Assembly: GCA_022578965.1 (NCBI GenBank)
Contig: MU400663.1
Coordinates: forward strand, 1 to 64,000
DNA length: 64,000 nucleotides
Direction of reading: 5' to 3'
Origin: Xylaria sp. FL1777
Lineage: Eukaryota; Ascomycota; Sordariomycetes; Xylariales; Xylariaceae
A model generated the notes under the pieces. It was not told the origin of the DNA. It saw only the letters and a list, made by a program, of their open reading frames with translations, and did not search any database. Shown in pieces: positions 34,236 to 45,466 of this stretch. Numbering within the stretch: position 1 is the first letter of the stretch; every line of letters starts with the position of its first letter. The position numbers were made by a program, and so were the translations under genes.

Positions 34236-36713
34236 TCACGCTTCCTCAAAAACGCCCACAGGGCCCTTCAGCTTCGTGAACATCTCGTCGGCCTCGCCCT
34301 CGGGGGTGCTGAGGGCCGTGACGGCGCCCCCAGCACCAATATGCCAGGTCTCGGTCCCCGCCGCGACATCGGGCGCAGAGGTCGTCTCGTCGTCCCAGCG
34401 GAACAGGCTCCGGATCGTAACGCTCCAGTCGCCGCGTCCCGCGGCATCCATGTAACCCACGACGCCGGAGTACAGGCTGCGCTCGCGGCCGCGCGGGCCC
34501 TCGATGCCCTGGAGGATCTCGCAGCTCCGCTTCTTCGGGGCACCCGTCATGCTGCCTGGCGGGAGACTGGCGGCGAGGACGTCGAGGCCCGTGAGGCGGT
34601 GGCCCTGCCCCTGCTCCTGCGGGAGCTGGCCCTCGACCACGCTGATCATCTGGAACACGCTCGCGTACTCCTCCACCTTGAGTAGATGGGGCACCTCGAC
34701 GTTCCCGGGTCCGCAGACGCTATGCAGGTCGTGTCTGACGAGGTCGACGATCATCAGGTTCTCGGCCTCTTCTTTGGGGATGTGCAGGAGCTTCTCCGCG
34801 GCCTCGAGCGTCGACACCATGGGCGACTTGCGCACCGTACCTTTCATCGGACGCATCGAGCAGAGGCCCTTGCTGTCGAACATCAGGAAGCGCTCGGGCG
34901 AGCTGCTCACTAGCGTCGCGCCGCCTAGACGGATGTACGAGCCGAAGGGTGCCGGCTGGCGCGTGCGCAGGGAGCGGTAGAGCTGCCATGAGGATGGGGA
35001 CATGTGCTTCTCCTGCGGTCGGAGAGCGCCCTCCAAGCGGCTGCGCGGCTGCGTGATTAGCGTCTGGTCCGTGAGACACAGTTCGTACGAGTCGCCCGCC
35101 GCGATGAAGTCTTGGCATAAGCGGACCTTGGACTCGTATTCCGGTGCGTCGGGCACGCAGATTTCAGGCGCGACGTGCCCAGATGTGGGGGTGTGAGGTG
35201 GCGTGAGCTGATTGCTTTGGTGCGTTTTGAAACTAAAGTTGGCGGCCATCGCGTTTGACCAGAGCGGAGAGCGCACAAGCTTGTCAGCGATAGACTCGAG
35301 CCATTGTTGACCATCGGGTTCCGAGGACGAGAGAGCTTGGATACGCAAGGTGCCCTCGAGGTGGTCTATGACGATGCTCCTGGTTACCCAGGCGAAACAG
35401 AGATCTGCCCGATTATGACAGCGTTCTTCCTGTAGATTGACGTTGATCCCTTCAAGGCCGAGTTCATACGTCGTGTAGCCCATGAAGCCACCAATAAAGG
35501 GGTCTGGAGTTTCACAGCTTGTGATTTGGCGTGTCGTCCAAACGTCTGCCAAGAATTTCCATATCGTTTGACCCGGATTGAGCTTGACTTTCTCGATCGT
35601 GTGTGGTTCCGTTGAAGAATTCGAAGGACCACGTACAGTGACATGCCCTTGTCCTGTCCTGTACTCTAGTTTCACGGCTTCGTCTACGTCAAGACCGATG
35701 ATGCTGTAACGTCCGCGCACGTCTAATCCGGTTCGCTTTATTTTTGCGCTTGCGGAATCGAGTACGATGAACTCGTTTCTCCCGTCTTGTAGTATTTCGA
35801 CCACGTCTGGGACTTCAATATGTAGCGGGATGTCAAGAGATTGGGAAAGGTATTTCGCATCCAGTCCGAATGAAGCTTGAGTACCGTCGCCTCGCAACAA
35901 CGAGGAAGGCCTAGGCTCTGCCAACACGATTGATTCTAGTTTCTCAGTAACTTCAGTTTCGGGGTTTACAGACTCAGGTGTTCGGCCGGTAGCGTGATTC
36001 CATGCCATCGCTTCCTGAAACCAGTTTATAATGACCTGATGACCAGTGGACTCGGTACAGATCGACTCTGGATGGTACTGCAAGCCCCAGAATGGCTTGG
36101 TCTGATGCCTAACACCCATCAGAATGCGCTCAACCACATCCCCGCGATCTTCGTACGTCCAAGCTAGTGGCACGATATCTGGGGAAAGGGGTGGGGAACG
36201 CCATTTCGCGGTTTGCCACTCGGCCGCAGAGACAGATTCTTGCCCAACATCTGCGTGCAGACTGTGATACAGTGTCGCCTTAAACTTCGAAACACCGGCG
36301 AAAATGTTTCTATCTTGGTCTGTCGTAAGATGGTCGATTTCTCGAATCATCCCATGCAAGCCAGTTTGCAGTCTCTTCACGACTGCACCGCAGCTGACAA
36401 CAAGACTTTGAAAGCCCAGACATATTCCGAGCACGGGCGGCAGATCCTGCCCCTCAAGATCCCAGATGTATTTCATGATGCCGACATCCTTATCCACATC
36501 GGGCGCCCCAGGTCCTGGACCGCAGACGACGGCATGATATGGCCGTACTTGCCTGCTCAGCGCGTCCTTGAAACCTGCTTTCTTGGGATCTAGATGAGAC
36601 GGGTCAATAGGTAAGATGTCTACATCAGCGCCCAAGATAGTCGTCAACAAGGAGACGATGTTGTTGCTGAAGGAATCGTAGGCGTCGATGAACAATATGC
36701 GCGGGCGACCCAT
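34236..36713 (-). CDS. ABZ1: Para-aminobenzoate (aminodeoxychorismate) synthase, fused PabA-PabB
   Basis: Single exon, 825 residues. The N-terminal class I glutamine amidotransferase domain has LFIDAYDSFSNN, VVCGPGPGAPD, the nucleophile in GICLGFQSL (Cys98), and the His-Glu pair in YHPESIC (His214, Glu216). The C-terminal chorismate-binding domain covers about residues 470-820. It has SSPERFL, the PMKGT motif, DLVRHDLHSVCG, LPPGSMTGAPKKRSCEIL and SLYSGVVGYMD. This is the PIKGT-type motif whose Lys marks aminodeoxychorismate synthases; here it reads PMKGT. The enzyme makes 4-amino-4-deoxychorismate from chorismate and glutamine for folate synthesis in the cytosol. The start is the ATG at 36713; an in-frame GTG two codons upstream is not needed. 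GC is clearly higher in the 3' half (34250-35100). Confidence 0.94.
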   Translation of the reverse strand: MGRPRILFIDAYDSFSNNIVSLLTTILGADVDILPIDPSHLDPKKAGFKDALSRQVRPYHAVVCGPGPGAPDVDKDVGIMKYIWDLEGQDLPPVLGICLGFQSLVVSCGAVVKRLQTGLHGMIREIDHLTTDQDRNIFAGVSKFKATLYHSLHADVGQESVSAAEWQTAKWRSPPLSPDIVPLAWTYEDRGDVVERILMGVRHQTKPFWGLQYHPESICTESTGHQVIINWFQEAMAWNHATGRTPESVNPETEVTEKLESIVLAEPRPSSLLRGDGTQASFGLDAKYLSQSLDIPLHIEVPDVVEILQDGRNEFIVLDSASAKIKRTGLDVRGRYSIIGLDVDEAVKLEYRTGQGHVTVRGPSNSSTEPHTIEKVKLNPGQTIWKFLADVWTTRQITSCETPDPFIGGFMGYTTYELGLEGINVNLQEERCHNRADLCFAWVTRSIVIDHLEGTLRIQALSSSEPDGQQWLESIADKLVRSPLWSNAMAANFSFKTHQSNQLTPPHTPTSGHVAPEICVPDAPEYESKVRLCQDFIAAGDSYELCLTDQTLITQPRSRLEGALRPQEKHMSPSSWQLYRSLRTRQPAPFGSYIRLGGATLVSSSPERFLMFDSKGLCSMRPMKGTVRKSPMVSTLEAAEKLLHIPKEEAENLMIVDLVRHDLHSVCGPGNVEVPHLLKVEEYASVFQMISVVEGQLPQEQGQGHRLTGLDVLAASLPPGSMTGAPKKRSCEILQGIEGPRGRERSLYSGVVGYMDAAGRGDWSVTIRSLFRWDDETTSAPDVAAGTETWHIGAGGAVTALSTPEGEADEMFTKLKGPVGVFEEA

Positions 36714-38563
36714 TGCCACGCGATTGCTACCAGATTGTCAGAGCCTGCTGTCCTCGGGTGTCGCTAACTCTTCAGAGTTTTTACTTTCGCGCCACTCAGA
36801 GGGCCTAACACTTCAGGCGATGCTAACATGCAGAGCTGGTTGAGAGGGGTTTGCTGGTGAGGTAAGTGAAAAAAACGAGTCATGTTTGTCAAGTCAGACT
36901 TGAAGGATCCGATTGGTTTAGGTCGGGAAAAGTGGGTCATATAAGCCCCTATCCAGTACCTACCTACTTTTTCCCATACATTTCTCTACAAGTGCAGAAC
37001 GTGAAGACAATGTAGGTATAATATGAAATAGTTATGATGGGTAAGCTTACTACTGTATGTAAAGTTGTGTTTTTTGTAGTCGGGATACACCATGTCAACT
37101 TAAACTGTGTTCATCACATATTCACTCACTTGATGTATACCACCCACCACCTTATCGATCCTTCGTCTCGGATTGCATCGGGGGATGTTCTAAATCTGAA
37201 GGATCGTACTATAAAATGAGCGAAATCTTTTTACTTGAGGTCTAAAATACTAGATATTCTACTATAATCACGAAAGCTATTCGTTTCGAGGTCTGTGGTG
37301 TTTGTTCCCTGGCAGGACTACCTACTCCTTTCCCTCTTGTACATCACTGCCTCTCTGCCGTCCTTACCTGCTCTGCGTCTCCTCGCAAGATGTGATAGAC
37401 TTGGGATCCCATAGGCCCGATAGCATCTGACGCGTGTGTAATATTTCACGCTTCGTTTGAGAAAGGCGCCGATGATATCGTAAGTTCAGTGGTACGTGTC
37501 TTCCCTCCTAGCCATCCTTCATAGTCCTGTTCTCAGTTCAGTAATCGCGGCAGTGAGATCATTTGATGTCGGGACATCACGTGTCAGCCATGTTTTATTC
37601 GTGTAATTATATGTATTTGTTTCGGCTTACTTATACGACGTTACGAGTCCTAAACTTCCCCATATGTCACACCCCAGCTTTGATACTGCAAGAAGAATGA
37701 AGCACTAGGGCGTGTGTATGAGCCTACAAATAAAAGCAAGGCGTTTGAAAGTGCAGGGGAAAGGGCTCCTGACCATACACAGGTATTACGATAGTTCGCG
37801 AGTATCACGGGTCCGCCATAGCGTCATAATGGTCTGAGTTCTTCCTCATCTCCCCGAGCCACTCTACTTGCCTGTCCTATCGTGGGTGTTCTTGCAAAGA
37901 TATTGCCCTACTGATTGGTCCATAACGAGCGAGAAGCTCCGAGAAATTCGGATGTTGGGAAAAACCGAAGTCGAAGCGCCAAAGGGAGCAAAAGAGTTCC
38001 CTAACGCTAATTCAGGGGTTACTACGTGGCATCCAGGTGCCGCGCCTACGTAGCACTTCAACTATCCCTTTCCACCTTATGTCTTCATAATCCAATAGTC
38101 TACACTGCAGATCATGTAGCTGTCTCAGTCTTTGTGGTGAATTTCTTCGTGGAAGTGATGTCTGAGATTATCGTAGGCTCGGCGAATCGGGTTTGACTCC
38201 TAGCAGAATTTGCCCATCATCAGACTCAAATCATGCGTGGAATCGGGCTTGGCGCTATCCCCTGCAGAGAGAATGATGAGAAAAAGACGACGGGGACCGG
38301 AGGGGATCAATGGAGATATTGACCTGGTAGCTAGGAGGCGAACAAACATATGCATTTAGTTCGACGGTAGGGAGGGTATCATCTACATCAGCGTGTAATG
38401 ATGATCAGGCCTCAGTGTATATCAGATCCAACACAAACAAATAGACATTTAACACTAGAGTTGGGTTGTATTCAGTTCCCTCGTACGCCATGTTGTAGAT
38501 GGCTCAATTCGACCCCGTTGTATCTGCTACCATAGCATCTAGTCTATACAAGTGCAAAGGTTT
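36714..38563. other. Intergenic region ABZ1 / LOG-family gene
   Basis: About 1.85 kb. It includes the ABZ1 promoter (36714 onward), an unremarkable stretch with short frames only, and the 3' flank of the LOG gene. No domain or RNA gene is seen. Confidence 0.45.
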
Positions 38564-39381
38564 TTATTGCTGACTCCAATCTAGCCCGTAACGTGCTTCC
38601 GAGATTTTATAGTCCCGCAGTGCCTCTATCGCCCCTTCGGCGTCCGTAGCAGTAACTATGATCCCAGCGTTGCCGGGCTTCAGAAACTCTTCCTCGACGG
38701 ATTTGCGGATCCACTCCAACAAGCCATCGTAGAACCCATCAATATTGAGCACGCATACACCCCTGCTATGAATACCGAGCTGGTTCCAGGTCGCCGTTTC
38801 GAGCAGTTCTTCCATAGTTCCGAATCCACCGCTTAGTGCGATGAAGCCGGAGCCAGGACCACCTTCCAGGACTTCCTGGGCCATCATACGCTTGCGTGTA
38901 TGCATATCCATAACCACTGTTGTGCGCCCGTATACACTCTCCTCGGGGACATGGTATCCGTTGGCATCTTTCTTCGCCGCGTATGTGTCGTCGCGCTCCC
39001 ACTTCACGAGCGCCTCTGGGATAATGCCGTGGACAGCGCTAGGTCCGTTTATCGAGACGATTGTCTTGGCTACTTCGCCCATGAGTCCTACTGTACCGCC
39101 GCCGTATACTAGATATAAAGGCGATAGAGATCAGTCGATAATCAAAGGAACATAGTAGAGTATCTCGCGAGTAACGTACCTAATCCGATGTTCTTTTCAG
39201 CCATGGCCCTGCCCAAGGCTCGTGCAGCCTCAATATGACTAGTGTTCTTTCCAGCGGAGGAGCCACAGTAGACGCAGATCTTAGTCTGCGGCAGATTGGT
39301 GCGCGAGTCGAGCATAGAGGGCGTCGATGTCCTTGATGTACCATTGGAAGAGGGCATAGGGGATTCGCCGCGGGACTCCAT
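38564..39381 (-). CDS. LOG-family cytokinin riboside 5'-phosphate phosphoribohydrolase
   Basis: Two exons on the minus strand, 39381-39180 and 39108-38564, encode 248 residues; the intron is 71 bases (GTACGT..CTAG). A Ser/Thr-rich N-terminal extension of about 35 residues precedes ICVYCGSSAGKN, then VYGGGTVGLMG, HGIIPEALVK, DMHTRKRMM and SGGFGTMEELLE. The last is the LOG nucleotide-binding/catalytic motif, usually PGGxGTxxE; here the first Pro is Ser while the Gly, Thr and Glu remain, as does the Arg of HTRK. Lonely-guy enzymes release free cytokinin bases from nucleoside monophosphates; in fungi they are also linked to general nucleotide salvage or detoxification. Activity on cytokinin is inferred, not shown. 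An amino-terminal start further upstream lacks an ATG in frame. Confidence 0.9.
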
Positions 39382-40751
39382 TGTATAGTGGTTTGCAGAA
39401 GTTCTCCACCACTCGTATAACAAGATAGAGAAGGGGAAAAATGGAGATGGGGGCGGTTGCGAGGATGTTTTATTGTCGAGACGGCGATTGGGCCCCGTCC
39501 GAAAGCTGAATTTGGGTGAACCGTGATGTCTGAGACTCTGAGAGGTGGATATTGAACACAACGGGGACAAGCAGATCAGATCAGAACTATAATACTGAGT
39601 TGTAAGTGACACGCATAAGAAACAGTATAAGCCAGGATCACAGAATACTGGGGACAGTCATAACATGGATAAACGAAACGAAACAAAACAAAACAAGACA
39701 AGGAGAAGAGGCGCAGTCAATATAAAGTCAGACGTCCATAGTCGAGTTGAGTCATAATAATCTCTCTAATCTCTCTTGCATTAATTAACTAAGGTACCTA
39801 TTGATTGATAGATAATTAGCTTCAGGTACCAGAGGAGGTCAGGCGGGACTGAAATACATGGATGCATGACGTCGCTCACTTTGAGGCCGCAGCATTCAGC
39901 GTCGATTCGTCCACGGTCCACCATGAGTGCGGCCACTTGGATGGGCGAATTATGAGTAGCTAGTTTACAATTGTTGGCATTCATCTGTTCAATGTTGTAT
40001 TGGGCATGGTGGGCGTTATGGGCGCGGTATGGGCATTTATGCGGGGCAATTGGGCTATTCCAACGTCAGCAAGGCATCATAGTCAGTCGAAGAAGTGGAA
40101 GATGAGAAAGGGTGAATTGGTCGTGATGGGCCAAGAGGAGAATTACCTAATTGAGAGGGGGCTCGGAGGGGCTTAAGACCAGCGACCGACGTTGGGGGGT
40201 TAGTGGGTGGGGGGGATCGAGGGGCTTAGAGCCTTAGGTACCATCCAATCGAAGCATGCGACGCTGCAGTGCGCCCGGAGGGAAGCTCTGATTCGCCCAG
40301 TCTGTAAAGCGCATGATGTGCCAGCTGGATGGTAGCCGGATACCAGCCGGAGGGCCAATCGCCAGTCGCCAATGGCAGTTGCGCAACCCCCGGCCGTACT
40401 TGTACCTTGTCTGGAACAATACCTACCTATCTGTACAGACCTCTGCGTACCTACACTACCTACTTAGATCAGGCCTTATCGGTAAATCCGCAGTCTTCTC
40501 CCATCGCCGACAATTTTCTCGAGCGCACGGAATACCCAGAGTGGACAAGCATCTGTCCATCCCCAGGGACACCCCTCCAACGCGTAGCTCGGGCCGTGTT
40601 TACTTCGAGTCGCTGCGACTTGCGTCTATTCGTCGTTTATTCGTCGTTTGTTCCGACTTCCTGCGACAAGGTCTCGGCATATTCGACTTCGCAGGCATAC
40701 ACAGGCATCCAGGCATACGGGCACAGAGCGATACGAGGTGTCGTCGTCACG
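39382..40751. other. Divergent intergenic region LOG / CLPTM1
   Basis: About 1.4 kb. It holds an AACGAAACAAAACAA tract (39670-39705), G-rich runs (40190-40215) and a few TACCTA motifs (40430-40470). A long open frame upstream of and through the first CLPTM1 intron (from 40313) is fortuitous. No other gene is seen. Confidence 0.45.
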
Positions 40752-42961
40752 ATGCCGCCCGCAGACGCAGCTCCAGCTCCGGCCGGCGATGGCAGCGCAG
40801 GGGACCAAGGCGTAAGTTGTGCAGTCATATCGATCCCTGTATCGCGTCGGGCGTTCAGTTTTTATTTTTATTTATTTATTTTTTATTCTTTTTTCCTCTG
40901 CAAGCTAACCGTGTTTCGATCCGCCTACAGTCGTCCTTCTTCTCCAAGCTCTTGCAAGGTGTCCTGATCTGGATCGGCATCCAGATGCTCATGAAGCAAT
41001 TTGTCGGCGGCGGCAACCAGCCGAAGACGGCCACCACCCAAGACTCGGCCGGCAACATCGTGCAAGCACCCGCCAACACCGGCGACATCCCTGCATACCA
41101 GCTTCGGCCCGCCACATTAGACCCGGACGCCACTTACAGCCGCATCCCACAGCGCGTCGCCCCTATCTGGCCCAGCGACAGCGCTGTTGATATCGTCGTC
41201 ACCTTGTCTTCGAGCTTCGTTCCCTCCAAGATCGCCACCGTGCCCCAGGAGATGGTCGCGCTGAGAGAGACTGGTTTCAGGATAGGCAATTCCAGCGACA
41301 GGCGGTCTGCCGAGACTCTTTTTAACGTGCCCGCCTCTGTGCAGAACAATGGAACCCTTTGGGGTCACTTCTACTTCGGTCTCACCGGTTCCAACTTGGA
41401 CCCCAACGAGCCTGGTTTTGATCCGGCTACCGCTGTCCACTTCACCTACCCTCTTACTCAATATCTTCCCAAGAAGAAGATAGCCAAGACGCGCAACCTG
41501 CTGGAGGACAAGCCCGATGTTCTGGAGGAGCCGGAAGAAGAGCCAGCTGGTCCCATTATCGCCAACTATTACCACCCAAATACAAGTCTATCTTTTATAC
41601 CTGACACGGGAATACTGAACTTCCCCCAACAGCCACCAGCGGTTCAGCAATTCCTCATGCTCGAGGTGGGTTCCCAAACTACAGACGTCGTCCCTCACAC
41701 TAACTGAGTACAGTCAACCGGTGCTCGGGATGGTTCTGGACAAAATTCATGGTACTGTAAGTAACCAGAGACGTTTGAGCATGATCACCGTCGCAGAAGC
41801 TAATGCTGGTTTTAAGATCCCATTTTGTTTGTCAACCAGTTCTGGCAAATGAAAACCCACATGATTCTTCTAAACGATACAGTCAAGACTCTTCCTTTGC
41901 GCCTTGACCTTGGTAACTTGAAGAATTGGCAATTCAGCCTCATGGCCACTATGGATCTTAATACCAAACAACAAGCTCGACAGGCTGCCTTTGGCGGTTC
42001 TCTGCCTGGTGGGAGTGATGGCAGCGAAGTCGAACTTATCAAGGAAATCTTGCTAGATACGAACCCCTGGCTTCTGGGTGTTACCGTCGTCGTCAGCATT
42101 GCTCACTTGATCCTTGAGACGCTCGCTTTTGGTTCCGATATTGCCCATTATCGGAAGAAGAAGGACAATGTCGGCATCTCTGTGCGGTCAATTCTGGCAA
42201 ATGTTTTCATGCAGACTGTCATCTTCCTTTATCTCGTTGACAACTCTCAAAATACGAGCTGGATGATTCTGGGTACCCAGGGCGTTGGAATTGTCATCGA
42301 ATTCTGGAAAATCACGACTGTAGTGAACGTGAGAGTACGCCCTGCGCCACCGGGCTCTTTCATCCCATATCACATTATATTCGAGGACAAGCACAAGCTT
42401 ACTGAAACCGAAGAAAAGACTAAGGAATACGACGAGATTGCTTTCAAATATATGTACATTGCTGGTGTGCCTCTATTAGTGGGCTATGCAATCTACTCGT
42501 TATACTACGACTCGCACAAATCTTGGTATTCCTATATCATCACCACGCTTGTCGGCTCCGTATATGCTTACGGCTTCTTGATGATGGTTCCTTCACTTTA
42601 CATCAACTACCGTCTCAAGAGTGTCGCCCATATGCCTGGAAAGGCTATGATGTACAAGTTTTTGAACACTTTCATTGATGACTTATTCGCTTTCACTATC
42701 AAAATGCCATTCCTCCACCGTCTTGCTACCCTGCGAGATGATGTCATCTTCTTCATCTACTTATATCAACGTTGGGCATATAAAATTGACTACACCCGTG
42801 TCAATGAGTTCGGCCAGGGCGGTGAGGAGGATGAGCCGCCGAAGGAGGCTAAGGCTGAGCCCAAGTCGTTGCCTAAGGCTGACGCAGTAGCGCCTCAAAA
42901 AGTTGGAGATGAGGCTACAGCTACTGGTAGAAACACGGGCGATGCGAAGAAGCGGAAATAA
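40752..42961 (+). CDS. CLPTM1: CLPTM1-family multi-pass membrane protein
   Basis: Four exons, 40752-40811, 40931-41665, 41714-41756 and 41817-42961, encode 660 residues. A first membrane segment (LLQGVLIWIGIQMLM) follows a short Pro/Ala N-terminus. A large luminal region follows with RVAPIWPSDSAVDIVVTLS, GTLWGHFYFG, SLSFIPDTG and SWYYPILFVNQFWQMK. About five C-terminal spans start at WLLGVTVVVSIAHLILETLAF and include FWKITTVVNVRV. A Lys/Glu/Pro tail ends in KKRK, a dilysine-type ER retrieval signal. The family (cleft lip and palate transmembrane protein 1, CLPTM1L) comprises ER/Golgi proteins implicated in receptor retention and, for CLPTM1L, lipid scrambling; the fungal role is not known. 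The 43-base third exon ends before GTAAGT; the alternative end three bases later breaks the frame. Confidence 0.93.
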
Positions 42962-44591
42962 CCCACTGATATACCGTACTCTTGGACATTTAATAGAATA
43001 TACGAAGTAATGTATTTTTTAGACCAAAGAGGCATCACTATCCCTGAAGATAATGGAATTTAACATAGTTATATATTAGCTAGTATTAGCTAACTTCATT
43101 GATTTTGTCATGTTACTGCTACGACAACGAGAGTGTTTTGTATAGTTGTGTTGGGAGAGATCAGTGTAGATCTGGACTTTTTGCGCAATAATGCATACTT
43201 GCAACAGTAACTCCATTCTACCCGTCTTGGCAGGTGACAACATGAATTAGACGGAGGTCATCCTAGCATGAATGATTCTAAACCCCGCGTGAAATGATAG
43301 AAGTCAACAACAACTACAGTTCAACACTAATGAAATCCTAACGCCTGAACCGTCACACGGGGCGAAAACATCCGCGACTCTCCCAGCATAGTCTAGGTGT
43401 GGAATCGTGAATATATCAATCCTTGGCAAACCTGATGTCCCAGCATCGGAGCTTCATTCTGTCTCAGTGGTTTCTAGCCCAGAAACAATCTTCCCACTTA
43501 GTGCGATCAGTGAGCTTGTGTTAATAATATCAACAGTTACAAATTCTATGCCGGGCGTTGTGCGGATCCAGTTGCGCAATTTCTAGTATAACGTTTACTA
43601 CATAATTCAGGGGGTAGAAGTGGGAATGCAAAAAACACATTCAATAAAATGTTAGGTATTTAGTTATACTAATATATCTATATAGGATTCTTTTAAACTG
43701 GATCAAGTAAACAAAACGCGGTAGGAACGGTTGACTCCAATGGTACAGACTCTCAGGGTATTGACGGCATGCATACTGATGACTCGAAACCTTATTGTGG
43801 ACCGTGCAGCTGCGAATGCAAAGTAAAGGCTATCATCATCGAGGACAGACTCTCAGTGAACCCCCTTCGTCTCCACGTGATCAGTCTTACATGCCCTGTT
43901 GGTTGACACCCTGGGGATGTGTAGTTGCAGAATTAAAGATAAACATGTGCTTTCAGAGAGCATCAGAACTGGTATTGATAGGATTTAACATATTAAAAAT
44001 ATAGACAACTATGTGAGCTAAAGGGGAAGGGGAGGGGGTGAAAAGCTGTTTTTTACTAACTATGAAATTGCAGTTACACTCTAGTATTGATCATTATACC
44101 AAGTCTAGTTACAAGGCCTACCTCTCCTTAGCGACCTCCACAAGCAAAATAAGTCGGAGAATTGTCCTTTGTCTTGATTTAGCTAGTTTCGCTGATTTGA
44201 GTCCCGATTTTGGGTTATTTGACTTGGCTAACTTCAGTATTTACCTTGGGCTAATTCCTTGGTTAAATAAGCCAAATAATCTCACTAGCCGTTTTCCGGT
44301 CAATTGAGCCTTATATACATGTATATATAGTTAGGAAGGTCCAGCCGCGCTAAATGTTGTCGATTGTTAAGTGTAGAAGTACTTAACTAGAGGTCCAAAG
44401 TAAGGTAGAGGTAAGTAGGGGTTTAATAGGCCGGAAAACTTCAATCAGCAGTTGCACCAGCCTTCTTTTCTTGAAAATACGCTATGAATTTAAATCTTTG
44501 CTTGGCTTGCAACTGATTTCAAACTGTTTATCTTGGTTGGTTTCAGCCAGCTATCTGCTAATCAAATAAGGTATTCCTTTGACACTGGAGG
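42962..44591. other. Convergent intergenic region CLPTM1 / Nudix-like gene
   Basis: About 1.6 kb, rather AT-rich, with only short frames (for example 43795-44004 and 44038-44307) that match nothing I recognise and have poor codon character. A local near-repeat of TTTCGCTGATTTGAGTCCC-like sequence lies at 44180-44240. Confidence 0.45.
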
Positions 44592-45391
44592 TCACTGCCT
44601 CTCCTCTATATAATATGTCCTTAAGCCTGTACGGTAGCGCCAGTCAGGGATACCAGGCTCGGTTTCCCAATCGATGGACCGGGTTTCTTCTTCGTCATAC
44701 AGGGTGACCAGCGGGGCAAAGACAGGTTTGCCTGGTTCCTCGCCACGCCTCATTTTCTCGGCGTCCTCCTTGGTGAGGGTGCTCCAATGCCAGCCCGTCG
44801 ACTCGCGATCGAATTTCTAGCCACAGTCCATGTAGTTAGTTACGACGATGACCAAAATTAGGGGCTTACTTCATGCTCCATACCTCTACGCGTTTCTTGT
44901 CGTCGGCGGGAAGGCCACAGAACACAAAAATAGTGATGTAGTGTTCGCCTTCAGTCACATTCTCCGTAGTGCGGAGGATGAGCTCGGGTTCTACCTGGAG
45001 GCGGGTCTGCTTGAACACGACGCGGAATGCACAGGTCATGATTCGCTCTCCCCTTTCGAGGAGCCCGCACGGGTAAGACCAAGTTCCTTCATAGCATTGT
45101 TAGACGAGGGAAATGTAGAAAAGTGTCATCAAGCATGTGCTCACCGAAGCCAGGCGAAACCAGGCGCTTCCCGACCAGGAAGTTAATCTCCGTAGATTTA
45201 CGCATGCCCTCGGGAATAAAGCTGTTGTCGCCCCCCACCATTGCTGCAACAAGGATTCGAGGACCGATGGGGTCGGGACACCGAAGTAAGCCCAGTTCTT
45301 CCTCGATGCTCAAAGCAGGAAACAAAGCCTCAGCGGGAGAGGGGTGAATCTCTATTTCTACCTCTTCTGGTGTTCTTTGGCGCTTAGGCAT
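44592..45391 (-). CDS. Nudix-fold protein with degenerate catalytic box
   Basis: Three exons on the minus strand, 45391-45145, 45086-44884 and 44816-44592, encode 224 residues with no internal stop. Fold landmarks of fungal Nudix hydrolases are visible: PRILVAAMV, FLVGKRLVSPGFGTWSYPCG (compare the usual GTWxFPGG), LLERGERIMTCAF, then EHYITIFVFC and a GWHW segment. The Nudix box G(x5)E(x7)REUxEExGU reads GLLERGERIMTCAFRVVFKQTRL in the alignment (residues about 91-113). The first Gly and Glu and the Arg are kept, but the metal-binding REUxEE glutamates are Val, Lys and Gln, and the final Gly is Arg. It is therefore probably catalytically dead, or a decaying copy with an open frame. A possible leader intron lies at 45466-45423. 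What it binds, if anything, is unknown. Confidence 0.65.
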
Positions 45392-45466
45392 CGGGAGTAG
45401 CGCAGACCGACTCTCTTCAATGCTAGTTGGTGTGATACCAGGAAAGAATGAAGCGAATATACTCAC

